Source: Bacteroidota bacterium
Lineage (GTDB): Bacteria; Bacteroidota; Ignavibacteria; Ignavibacteriales; Ignavibacteriaceae
NCBI GenBank assembly: GCA_021778375.1
Contig: JAJYCM010000060.1
Coordinates: 372-11,588 of the forward strand
Length of the DNA: 11,217 nt
Reading direction: 5' to 3'
Below the pieces are notes generated by a model. That model was not told the origin of the DNA, did not search any database, and saw nothing but the letters and a program-made list of their open reading frames with translations. Both the position numbers and the translations under genes were made by a program. This document shows positions 1 through 6,573 of the stretch, piece by piece (position 1 is the stretch's first letter; each line of letters begins with the position of its first letter).

Positions 1-841
1 TATGCAGATTCAAAAACTTGAAGAGGAACTCGGTGTAATAATTTTTGATAGAGGGAAACAGCCTATAGTTGCGACAGAAATAGGGGCAAAAATTCTGAAG
101 CAGGCAAGAACTATTTTACAGGAATCGGAGCGGCTTCAAAACATTGTCGAAAGCGAAACCGGCGAATATACAGGCACACTTAAAATTGGGATTATACCTA
201 CAATTGCACCTTATCTTTTGCCTTCATTCCTCCAATCGTTTATAGAAAAATATCCTAATCTTGAATTGGTAATTGATGAAATAACGACAAGCGAAATTTT
301 AAAAGGGATTCATAAGGATTTAATTGATGTCGGAGTTTTAGCACTTCCGGTAAACGATCAGGACATTGCAGAACGTGTACTTTATTTTGAACCTTTCGTA
401 GCATATATCGGAAAGCGAAGCCCGCTTTACAAAAAGAACAAAGTTGATGTCGATGATCTTTCAACGAATGACCTTCTTCTTCTAAAGGAGGGACATTGTT
501 TACGAGGACATGCTTTGAAGCTATGTAAGAGCACTGAGAAGGAATGGAGCCAAGGGAAAAGGAAAATTTTATTTGAAAGTGGTACGCTTGATACTCTGAA
601 GAAACTTGTTGAACAAGATTTTGGTCTTACACTTCTTCCGTTTCTTGCCATAAAGGATTTGGAAACCAAAGAAAAAATTGCACTGGTTAGAGAGTTTAAC
701 CCTCCGGTCCCTAAAAGAGAAATCGGATTGGTGTTTAGCAAAGCATATTTAAAAAGACATCTGATAGAGGCTTTGGCTAAAGAAATAATAAATGTAATTC
801 CGAAAAACCTCCTATCTAAAGAGAATAGCATAATTTTGTAA
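1..841 (+). CDS. oxyR: OxyR-type LysR-family peroxide-sensing regulator, 5'-truncated by the window edge
   Basis: This is a LysR-type transcription regulator that most closely resembles OxyR, the cytosolic thiol switch that senses hydrogen peroxide. The visible 279 residues begin inside the recognition helix of the N-terminal HTH (QIQKLEEELGV), so about 33 residues lie outside the window and the first visible Met is internal. The rest is the linker helix and the two-lobed sensor domain. With an offset of 33 the residues line up with E. coli OxyR: Thr67 (IIPTIAPYLLP) with T100, His165 with H198, Cys166 with C199 and Cys175 with C208. The nine-residue Cys spacing of the peroxide-forming disulfide is kept, and GLTLLP and the IGLVF strand also match. 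One difference is Gly169 where E. coli has D202. The thioesterase gene follows 29 bp downstream on the same strand and is probably co-transcribed. The family call is very secure and the OxyR call is strong; the target genes are unknown. Confidence 0.88.
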   Translation, partial: MQIQKLEEELGVIIFDRGKQPIVATEIGAKILKQARTILQESERLQNIVESETGEYTGTLKIGIIPTIAPYLLPSFLQSFIEKYPNLELVIDEITTSEILKGIHKDLIDVGVLALPVNDQDIAERVLYFEPFVAYIGKRSPLYKKNKVDVDDLSTNDLLLLKEGHCLRGHALKLCKSTEKEWSQGKRKILFESGTLDTLKKLVEQDFGLTLLPFLAIKDLETKEKIALVREFNPPVPKREIGLVFSKAYLKRHLIEALAKEIINVIPKNLLSKENSIIL

Positions 842-870
842 AAAGACGGAAAGTCAAAGAGGTAAAAAAA

Positions 871-1278
871 ATGTTTAAAACGATGACCAGAATTAAATTT
901 AGTGATTGTGACCCGGCAGGGATATTATTTTTTGGAAGGGTTTACGAACTCTGCCATTCGGCTTATGAGGAAATGATTTCCGGCTTTCACCTTGCAGAAG
1001 ATTATTGGAGCAATGATGATTTTATAGTCCCTATTATTAAAAGCGAAGCACATTATCATCAACCTATAAAATACGGAGAGGAAATCTCAATAGAAATATC
1101 AGTCAAGATTTTAAAGTCTTCTTCTTTTGAGCTGGAATATTTATTAAAGAATCGAGACGAAGTTGAATGCGTTTTGGTTAATACAGTTCATGTATTTGTC
1201 GATAAAATGACATGGAAGAAAAAGGCGATGAAAAATGAAATAGCTAAGGGATTCGAAAAATATTTAGCTACAAATTAG
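871..1278 (+). CDS. 4HBT-type hot-dog acyl-CoA thioesterase, probable DHNA-CoA hydrolase
   Basis: This 135-residue single-domain protein has the length of a 4-hydroxybenzoyl-CoA thioesterase-type hot-dog enzyme. The diagnostic N-terminal motif is FSDCDPAGILFFGRVYELCH (residues 10-29). Asp14 aligns with the catalytic Asp17 of Pseudomonas 4HBT, and the following long helix (SAYEEM) and the H-Y-H-Q-P-I-K-Y-G-E-E strand turn (about residues 62-72) fit the fold. The menaquinone pathway needs a thioesterase that releases 1,4-dihydroxy-2-naphthoate from its CoA ester after MenB; cyanobacterial and plant enzymes for that step belong to this 4HBT-like group. No other thioesterase is in the window and the last men gene ends 35 bp away on the opposite strand, so this is the best candidate for that step (the role called menI in E. 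coli, whose enzyme is from another hot-dog subgroup). The substrate is inferred; a general YbgC-like thioesterase is the alternative. AGAGG (858-862) sits 8 nt before the ATG. Confidence 0.8.
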   Translation: MFKTMTRIKFSDCDPAGILFFGRVYELCHSAYEEMISGFHLAEDYWSNDDFIVPIIKSEAHYHQPIKYGEEISIEISVKILKSSSFELEYLLKNRDEVECVLVNTVHVFVDKMTWKKKAMKNEIAKGFEKYLATN

Positions 1279-1313
1279 GAATGTAAGGGAAGAGAGAAAT
1301 AAATCTTGATATT

Positions 1314-2765
1314 TTAATTCTTAAACATTTCTCTTAATTTTTCTTTTTGAACTTTTCCAAGCTCTGTTTTGGGCAATGATTCGACGGTTAAAATTTTCTT
1401 AGGATGTTTAAAAGAAGCAAGTTTCTCTTTAAGAAAAGATTTTATTTCTTCAAGGTTTATAATATTATTACCCTTAACAACAATTGCAGCAGCAATGATT
1501 TGTCCCCATTCTTGTTCCATCAAGCTGAAGACACATACTTCATTTATTAAGGGATGTTTTAGCAACTCAGTTTCTACCTCTATCGGATTAACATTTTCTC
1601 CTCCAGTGCTTATTAAGTCATTGCGGCGCGCTTCCACATAAAGAAAACCATTATCATCTAAAAAACCGTAATCTCCTGTATAATAAATCCCCATTGAGAA
1701 TTTTTTCCCCGTTTCTTCCGGATTATTTAGGTAACCTTTGGTAACTGAATTTCCTTTAATTACGATTTCTCCGGTTTCTCCCGGAGGTATAAAATTTTTA
1801 TTTTCATCTAAGATTAATATTTCATTCGGAGGTAAAGCCTTGCCTGCTGATTCGTGTCTATTCGAAAATTGATCAGGTGTTAATACCGAAACGAATGAAC
1901 AAGTCTCAGTAGCGCCGAATGATTTTGCTACGTTCCACCCTTTTTCAATAGCGCTTTCTATCAATGAGGATTCAATAAAACCTCCTCCGAGTAAGACCCG
2001 GCGCAATTCTTCGTTTGGTCTAATGCCAGATTCAATTAATCTTTTTAATTGTGTAGATACTAATGAAACGTGAGTAGGATGAATATTATTTATCGCGTTT
2101 GCTAAATGTTTAATATCTAAACTTTCGGGAAAGATTAATGTGGCGCCGAAGAGAAATGTCCTAATGATTATAGAAAAGCCGCCGACATGGTAGAAAGGAA
2201 GACTTGCCAACCAGCGGTCATTCTCTTGATGACCAAAATATTGATTACCAATCAAAGCGCTTTGCACAAGATTAGCAAACGTAATTTCGACTCCTTTTGG
2301 TTTCCCTGTCGATCCGGAAGTAAAAATTACTAAAGCTATGCTATCTAAGTTTATATTGAATTGTATATCATTCTTTTCACTAAGATTATCAAATGGGAAA
2401 ATAAATTTATGCACACCTGACGAGCCGTACTTGTCGTCCAATTCATTCGAAATAAAAATTCTTTTGCAGCCGGATAAAGAGAGAAGTTCGGATATTTCAC
2501 TTTCAAGTAGACGGTTGTTAATTAAGACCGGAATTGAACCTGTCATCCATAAAGAAAAAATCAAAACAACAAATTCAGGAGAGTTATTACTTAATACCCC
2601 CACATACTCATCCCCACTTATTCCAAGAGTATTCAAGTGAGCGGCAGTTTCCAGAATTTTATTTTCTAACTCGGAATATGTCAGTGATTGTGAACCAGAA
2701 TGAATCGCAAATTCATTTGAAGGGAAATCATTCAAAACGTTAAAAAGTTTTTGTACGAAGTTCAT
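1314..2765 (-). CDS. menE: o-succinylbenzoate--CoA ligase (OSB-CoA synthetase)
   Basis: This is an ANL-superfamily acyl-adenylating enzyme of 483 residues, a normal length for MenE. It activates o-succinylbenzoate with ATP and transfers it to CoA in the cytosol. Motifs in order: the P-loop FTSGSTGKPKG (148-158), LPFYHVGG (189-196), the adenine-side motif SFGATET (282-288), YYTGDYG with its ribose-binding Asp (361-367), the hinge RRNDLISTGGENV (380-392), and the C-terminal lid PKTELGKVQK with the catalytic lysine at 471. Motifs alone would allow a general acyl-CoA ligase; placement at the end of a run of six other men genes makes MenE the clear choice. It starts 14 bp after menC stops, with no evident Shine-Dalgarno, so translation probably depends on menC read-through. 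It ends 35 bp from the convergent thioesterase gene, and I see no strong terminator hairpin in that gap. Confidence 0.93.
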   Translation of the reverse strand: MNFVQKLFNVLNDFPSNEFAIHSGSQSLTYSELENKILETAAHLNTLGISGDEYVGVLSNNSPEFVVLIFSLWMTGSIPVLINNRLLESEISELLSLSGCKRIFISNELDDKYGSSGVHKFIFPFDNLSEKNDIQFNINLDSIALVIFTSGSTGKPKGVEITFANLVQSALIGNQYFGHQENDRWLASLPFYHVGGFSIIIRTFLFGATLIFPESLDIKHLANAINNIHPTHVSLVSTQLKRLIESGIRPNEELRRVLLGGGFIESSLIESAIEKGWNVAKSFGATETCSFVSVLTPDQFSNRHESAGKALPPNEILILDENKNFIPPGETGEIVIKGNSVTKGYLNNPEETGKKFSMGIYYTGDYGFLDDNGFLYVEARRNDLISTGGENVNPIEVETELLKHPLINEVCVFSLMEQEWGQIIAAAIVVKGNNIINLEEIKSFLKEKLASFKHPKKILTVESLPKTELGKVQKEKLREMFKN

Positions 2766-2779
2766 TCTAAAATATAAGC

Positions 2780-3814
2780 TTAGTTATTGTTTTTAAGGAA
2801 AATCCTTCCGTTTTGGACAGGGTAAGGATTTGGATAGAGATCATTTTTTAAGAACCTCGCAGTATCAAGTCCATGAGCAATTTCTTCTTTTACGGTAGAT
2901 GCACCAAAGATAGCCCAAGATCGTCCTAAAGATGATTCAAATGACGATGATATAATAACTTTTAGGTTTTCTCTTTCTGCAATTTGAATAATTTTCAACG
3001 TAGGAATAATTCCGCCTAACAACATTGGTTTAAGCACTAACGCTTTTATTGTGCGTGATTGGATAAAATTCTTAGCGTCGTCGAAGCTCCTAATCGACTC
3101 ATCTGCTGCTAAAGGGATAGAGGACTTTTGGGACACTTTCTGAAATCCAATTATGTTGTTTACCGGTTGTTCAACATATTCAATATTAAAGTTTTCCAAT
3201 GCTTTAAGGTTTTCGATCGCTTCGATTTTATTCCATTTGCCATTGGCGTCAATGCGTAATTTTACTTCATCACCGACTGCTTTCTGAATCTTTATTAAAC
3301 AATTCAGATCATCTTTAAAGTTTTCTCTTCCGGCTTTTATTTTTAAAGTTGTAAAGCCTTCCTTAACTAACTGTGAAGCTAGGGATGCAGATTCGGACGG
3401 GTTTAGCAATCCAATGACAGCGTTAACCTTTATTTCAGGTCGTGAAGTACAATTTAAGATTTCATTCAAAGAAATGTTCGTCTTAACGCATAAAAGATTT
3501 AGTAAAGCTTGTTCAAAGCCGTGCCGCAAAGCAGGTAAACCTGATAAGGTTTTCAAATTATCTTCGATACTTTCAATAAAGTTCTCAGGTAGAATATTTA
3601 GGTCAAGCTTAAAATCTTTTAATGCAACTTCATCTTGTTCAAAAGTTTCAGATCCAAATTCGGGGAGGGGATTTGCTTCGCCGTAACCAGTTTTACCGTC
3701 GCTTTCTAATTTTATAATAAATCCTTTTCGTTCAAATATCTTCGCTTTTGAATTTTCAAATTTATTTGAAAGCTCAAGTTTGAATGGAGAATATTTTAGT
3801 CCGATATTATTCAT
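2780..3814 (-). CDS. menC: o-succinylbenzoate synthase, enolase superfamily
   Basis: This 344-residue enolase-superfamily enzyme dehydrates SHCHC to o-succinylbenzoate. It has the N-terminal capping domain (to about residue 125, including GYGEANPLPEFG at 43-54) followed by the catalytic barrel. The OSBS catalytic set is intact: the KxK pair Lys158/Lys160 (LKIKAGR), metal ligands Asp189 (RIDANGKW), Glu215 (VEQP) and Asp238 (AADES), and the second-side Lys262 (VLKPMLLGG). The superfamily also contains dipeptide epimerases and muconate enzymes with the same residues, so the assignment rests on the operon context as well. Its ATG overlaps the menA stop in an ATGA junction (4 nt shared), a usual sign of translational coupling, and no strong Shine-Dalgarno is visible within menA. 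Confidence 0.93.
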   Translation of the reverse strand: MNNIGLKYSPFKLELSNKFENSKAKIFERKGFIIKLESDGKTGYGEANPLPEFGSETFEQDEVALKDFKLDLNILPENFIESIEDNLKTLSGLPALRHGFEQALLNLLCVKTNISLNEILNCTSRPEIKVNAVIGLLNPSESASLASQLVKEGFTTLKIKAGRENFKDDLNCLIKIQKAVGDEVKLRIDANGKWNKIEAIENLKALENFNIEYVEQPVNNIIGFQKVSQKSSIPLAADESIRSFDDAKNFIQSRTIKALVLKPMLLGGIIPTLKIIQIAERENLKVIISSSFESSLGRSWAIFGASTVKEEIAHGLDTARFLKNDLYPNPYPVQNGRIFLKNNN

Positions 3815-4707
3815 AATGCCAGGCCGGCTGCAAAAAGAATTCCAAACAGTGCGGAAAATTTTGCTGTTAGTTCAAGGGTCTTGTTAAGTTGAAGTCCATC
3901 CAAAGTATATAGCATTATTACTAGGCGATAAGCGAGAGGTATAGTTAGATAAGGAAGAAAAATCCATGCATGAAAATTAAATAGTAAAAAAAGAATTGCT
4001 GGAATAGCAAAAGAAGCGATTAAGAGAAAAATAAATTGATACCTTGTAAAATTACGACCGAGAAATACTGCTAAAGTATTTTTGCCTGCAGCTTTGTCCT
4101 CTTCAATATCCCGGTAATTGTTAACAACAAGAATATTAGTCACCAACGCGCCGACGGGGATAGAAGTTAAGAAAGATAAAAGTGAAAATTCTCTCAAATG
4201 CAGAAAATAAGTCCCTGAAGTGCCTACTACTCCGAAGAACATAAAAACAAAAATATCTCCAAGTCCGTTATAAGCCAGCGGAAAAGGTCCGGCAGTGTAT
4301 GCAATGCCTGCAATTATTGAAATTATGCCGATAATTAGCACAACTATTCCGCAGGCGTAAACTAAATAAAGCCCTAAAAGAAATGATGTAAAAAAAACTA
4401 ATATGCTTCCTACTTTCATTTCATTAACTGAAATTAATCCTGAAGATAGCACTCTAAGAGGTCCTTTTCTTTTATGGTTATCCGCGCCTTTAAGAAAGTC
4501 ATATAAATCGTTTGTGAAGTTAGTGCCGATTTGGATTAGTAGAGAACAAAGCAATGCAACGAATGAATAAATGAGGAAAAATTTCCCTCTGTTTATTGCA
4601 AGCGCTGAACCAACAACAACCGGAACAACGGCAGCTAACAGAGTCTTGGGGCGGCTCGCTAAAATCCAGCTTTGAAATTTTGAAATTCTTTTTAAGTCTT
4701 CGTTCAT
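3811..4707 (-). CDS. menA: 1,4-dihydroxy-2-naphthoate polyprenyltransferase
   Basis: This is a UbiA-superfamily integral membrane prenyltransferase (298 residues). It attaches the polyprenyl tail to DHNA, giving demethylmenaquinone, and is the only membrane protein in the cluster. About nine hydrophobic segments can be picked out, roughly at 22-38, 43-61, 97-118, 119-138, 150-168, 178-196, 222-244, 246-268 and 281-298. The two Asp-rich, Mg-diphosphate-binding motifs are present: N66-D67-x-x-D70 in GTNFTNDLYDFLKGAD and the second motif with D200 and D204 in NNYRDIEEDKAAGKNT. TAGPFPLAYNGLGD (138-151) is also typical of MenA. It lies 6 bp after menB; the menB stop TAG is part of a TAGGA Shine-Dalgarno-like stretch just before this ATG. 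Its stop overlaps the menC start. UbiA-family members for other quinones share these motifs, but the operon fixes the substrate as DHNA. Confidence 0.95.
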   Translation of the reverse strand: MNEDLKRISKFQSWILASRPKTLLAAVVPVVVGSALAINRGKFFLIYSFVALLCSLLIQIGTNFTNDLYDFLKGADNHKRKGPLRVLSSGLISVNEMKVGSILVFFTSFLLGLYLVYACGIVVLIIGIISIIAGIAYTAGPFPLAYNGLGDIFVFMFFGVVGTSGTYFLHLREFSLLSFLTSIPVGALVTNILVVNNYRDIEEDKAAGKNTLAVFLGRNFTRYQFIFLLIASFAIPAILFLLFNFHAWIFLPYLTIPLAYRLVIMLYTLDGLQLNKTLELTAKFSALFGILFAAGLAL

Positions 4708-4713
4708 ATATTC

Positions 4714-5547
4714 CTATGGTAATTTTGGAAACTTTCCAAAGTTGGGTTTTCTTTTTTCAAGGTATGCCTTTTTACCTTCCTGTGCTTCTTCGCTCATATA
4801 ATAAAGTAAAGTTGCGTTACCGGCAAGTTCTTGTATGCCGGCTTGTCCGTCAAGTTCGGCATTGAAAGAAGACTTCAGCAGCCTAAGTGCCATAGGGCTA
4901 TGCTGAAGAATTTTCCTTGCCCATTCAACGCCTGTATTTTCTAATTCTTCAACCGGAACAACTTTATTTACCAAACCCATATTAAGTGCTTCTTGTGCGT
5001 TATACTGTTCACAGAGATACCAAATTTCACGTGCCTTTTTTTGTCCTACAATTCTTGCCAAATAACTTGAGCCAAAACCGCCGTCAAAGCTACCAACTTT
5101 TGGTCCGGTTTGACCGAATATAGCATTATCGGCAGCAATGGTCAGATCGCAAACGACATGAAGAACATGACCTCCTCCAATTGCATAACCAGCAACTAAA
5201 GCAATAACCGGTTTCGGAATACTTCTGATTAATTTTTGAAGATCAAGGACATTTAATCTTGGGACGCCATCTTTACCGATATAACCTTTATCGCCTCGGA
5301 TCCTTTGATCTCCTCCTGAACAAAATGAATATTTCCCATCTTTGCTTGGTCCGTTTCCTGTCAACAATATAACGCCGATTGTCTGATCTTCTCTTGAATC
5401 GGCAAAAGCATCATACATTTCCGTAACTGTTTCCGGTCGAAAAGCGTTGCGCACTTCGGGGCGGTTAATGGAAATCTTAGCAATCCCATCCATCTTTTCG
5501 TAAATAATATCGTGATAGTCTTTAGACTTTTTCCAATTGAATTTCAT
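4714..5547 (-). CDS. menB: 1,4-dihydroxy-2-naphthoyl-CoA synthase
   Basis: This crotonase-fold enzyme cyclises OSB-CoA to DHNA-CoA. From the ATG at 5547 the protein has 277 residues. Oxyanion-hole and active-site segments are easily recognised: CSGGDQR (76-82), AGYAIGGGH (119-127), FGQTGPKVGSFDGGFG (144-159) and the C-terminal YYMSEEAQEGKKAYLEKRKP region. Gly148 in QTGPK stands where MenB enzymes that supply their own carboxylate have Asp, so this should be the bicarbonate-dependent type, as in E. coli. A longer reading frame begins at a TTG (5562). I chose the ATG because a GAGG Shine-Dalgarno (5554-5557) sits 6 nt before it and would lie inside the longer version. It follows menH by 49 bp and precedes menA by 6 bp. 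Confidence 0.96.
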   Translation of the reverse strand: MKFNWKKSKDYHDIIYEKMDGIAKISINRPEVRNAFRPETVTEMYDAFADSREDQTIGVILLTGNGPSKDGKYSFCSGGDQRIRGDKGYIGKDGVPRLNVLDLQKLIRSIPKPVIALVAGYAIGGGHVLHVVCDLTIAADNAIFGQTGPKVGSFDGGFGSSYLARIVGQKKAREIWYLCEQYNAQEALNMGLVNKVVPVEELENTGVEWARKILQHSPMALRLLKSSFNAELDGQAGIQELAGNATLLYYMSEEAQEGKKAYLEKRKPNFGKFPKLP

Positions 5548-5553
5548 TTTTAA

Positions 5554-5557
5554 CCTC
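5554..5557 (-). promoter_or_regulatory. Ribosome binding site deciding the menB start
   Basis: On the minus strand GAGG lies 6 nt before the ATG at 5547. It is one of the clearer Shine-Dalgarno sequences in this operon and supports the ATG rather than the in-frame TTG at 5562 as the menB start. Confidence 0.6.
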
Positions 5558-5596
5558 GACAATTTCAGGTTGAAAAATATGGAAAACTTTATAAAG

Positions 5597-6418
5597 TTAG
5601 AATTCAGAAAGGAAAGAATTTATTGTATCAATAAAAACTTTTGGCTGTTCAAGGTGAGTGTTGTGACCTGCATTACTTAAGATAATATGTTTTGAAGACG
5701 GGATTATTTTGGACATTCTTAGATTCAAATTACAATATTTCGTATCCTTTTCACCGGTAATAAGTAATGTCTTTTGACTAAATTCTTTTAATTTATCGTA
5801 CAAAGGAAGCATTTTACCGGTGCCAAAACCTCGAAGAGAATTAGCCAACCCGGTTTTATTGTTTTTTAATTTATTATCTCTAATCTTATTAAGTTTATCT
5901 TTAGATAATAATTTCTGAGAGGAAAATAAGTCTATATTCATCCAATAATCAACAAAGTTTTCCATTGTATTATTCTCAATATATGCGGCTAAACTTTTAT
6001 CCTCATTTTGTCTTTGCAATCTTTGAATTTCATCTTCAATTCCGGCAGATGAGCTTTCCAATATTAAGGAAAGCACTTGTCCCGGATTATCAACTGCAAA
6101 ATTCAAAGCTATTCGGCCTCCCATAGAGTAGCCAACAAAGGCGACTGGTTCATTGGTAAATTGATAAATTATAAATTTTAATTGTTTAGAAATGGAGGAG
6201 AAATTATAATAAGAAATTTCATTTGGAGAGTCACTCTTTCCATGCCCTATCAAATCAACTGAAACGCATTGATAATTAGGGTTTATCGAAGGAATGATTT
6301 CATTCCAATCTTCTGCATTTCCAGTGAAGCCATGAATGAAGAATATATAGCGGGGAGCGCGTGATTTCGATTTTGAAACTTCAACATTCAATGAAAGATT
6401 AGACAATTTTAGAAGCAT
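5597..6418 (-). CDS. menH: Alpha/beta hydrolase, SHCHC synthase (MenH)
   Basis: This 273-residue alpha/beta-hydrolase fits MenH, which eliminates pyruvate from SEPHCHC, the MenD product, to give SHCHC. Seen in the sequence: the oxyanion motif HGFTG (29-33), DLIGHGKSD (55-63), the nucleophile elbow GYSMGG with Ser98 (96-101), the acid Asp225 in LLITGEKD, and His252 in NAGHNTHLEQP. So the Ser-Asp-His triad is complete. There is a helical cap insert between about 125 and 205, rich in Lys and Asn. Family motifs alone only say alpha/beta hydrolase; the MenH call comes from its place between menD and menB. It lies 155 bp downstream of menD, the widest gap inside the men run, and no clear Shine-Dalgarno precedes its ATG. 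Confidence 0.88.
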   Translation of the reverse strand: MLLKLSNLSLNVEVSKSKSRAPRYIFFIHGFTGNAEDWNEIIPSINPNYQCVSVDLIGHGKSDSPNEISYYNFSSISKQLKFIIYQFTNEPVAFVGYSMGGRIALNFAVDNPGQVLSLILESSSAGIEDEIQRLQRQNEDKSLAAYIENNTMENFVDYWMNIDLFSSQKLLSKDKLNKIRDNKLKNNKTGLANSLRGFGTGKMLPLYDKLKEFSQKTLLITGEKDTKYCNLNLRMSKIIPSSKHIILSNAGHNTHLEQPKVFIDTINSFLSEF

Positions 6419-6443
6419 AATTAAGCTGGAATTAAAAGTTAAA

Positions 6444-6457
6444 AATTCACGTTATGC
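6444..6457 (+). repeat. Dispersed repeat block AATTCACGTTATGC (copy A)
   Basis: This 14-nt block matches 10947-10960 at 13 of 14 positions and the reverse complement of 11122-11135 at 11 of 14. The other two copies form the outer arms of the palindromic element at 10942-11140, so this one looks like a lone terminus or a remnant of the same family. Confidence 0.5.
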
Positions 6458-6468
6458 CGGATTCCTAT

Positions 6469-6498
6469 TTGGAGTAATGGAATATTGGAATAATGGAA
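6469..6498 (+). repeat. GGA-TAATGG-type repeat, copy in menD-menH gap
   Basis: The first 18 nt (TTGGAGTAATGGAATATT, 6469-6486) recur identically at 10889-10906. Internally the unit GGAGTAATGGAA (6471-6482) is followed 16 nt later by GGAATAATGGAA (6487-6498), 11 of 12 identical. It is low in complexity but the 18-nt exact match about 4.4 kb away is unlikely to be chance. Confidence 0.55.
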
Positions 6499-6573
6499 AC
6501 TCAGTTCAAATCCATTTTTCTTCTACTCCAACTTTCTAAAGGTTGTTTAACATCAGTTAATAAGTAAGAGAAA

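Larger units (their letters stand above)
6419..6573. other. menD-menH intergenic gap containing repeat fragments
   Basis: This 155-bp stretch breaks an otherwise tight operon (other gaps between men genes run from a 17-nt overlap to 49 bp). It contains a 14-nt block (6444-6457) and an 18-nt block (6469-6486), both shared with the non-coding region right of rsgA. A weaker third match, of the form AAAGGTTnTTTAnCAT, lies near 6537-6553 and near 10918-10932. TTGGAGTA (6469-6476) is also mirrored by TACTCCAA (6524-6531), which could form a long-loop hairpin. I see no open reading frame, no convincing promoter and no T-run terminator here. Confidence 0.6.

Noticed and set aside
427..831. 134-residue open frame antisense to the oxyR-like gene
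   Set aside because: It lies wholly inside a clear LysR-family gene on the other strand and its translation has no recognisable domain.
1279..1313. Shared bidirectional terminator between the convergent thioesterase and menE genes
   Set aside because: The 35-bp gap is AT-rich but has no stem of useful length.
1314..2765. Non-ribosomal peptide or fatty-acid adenylation enzyme instead of MenE
   Set aside because: The motifs are shared by the whole ANL superfamily, but there is no carrier domain and the gene closes a tight men operon.
4596..4865. 89-residue plus-strand open frame across the menB-menA junction
   Set aside because: It is antisense to two well-supported genes, has no ribosome site of note, and its composition mirrors the MenA N-terminus.
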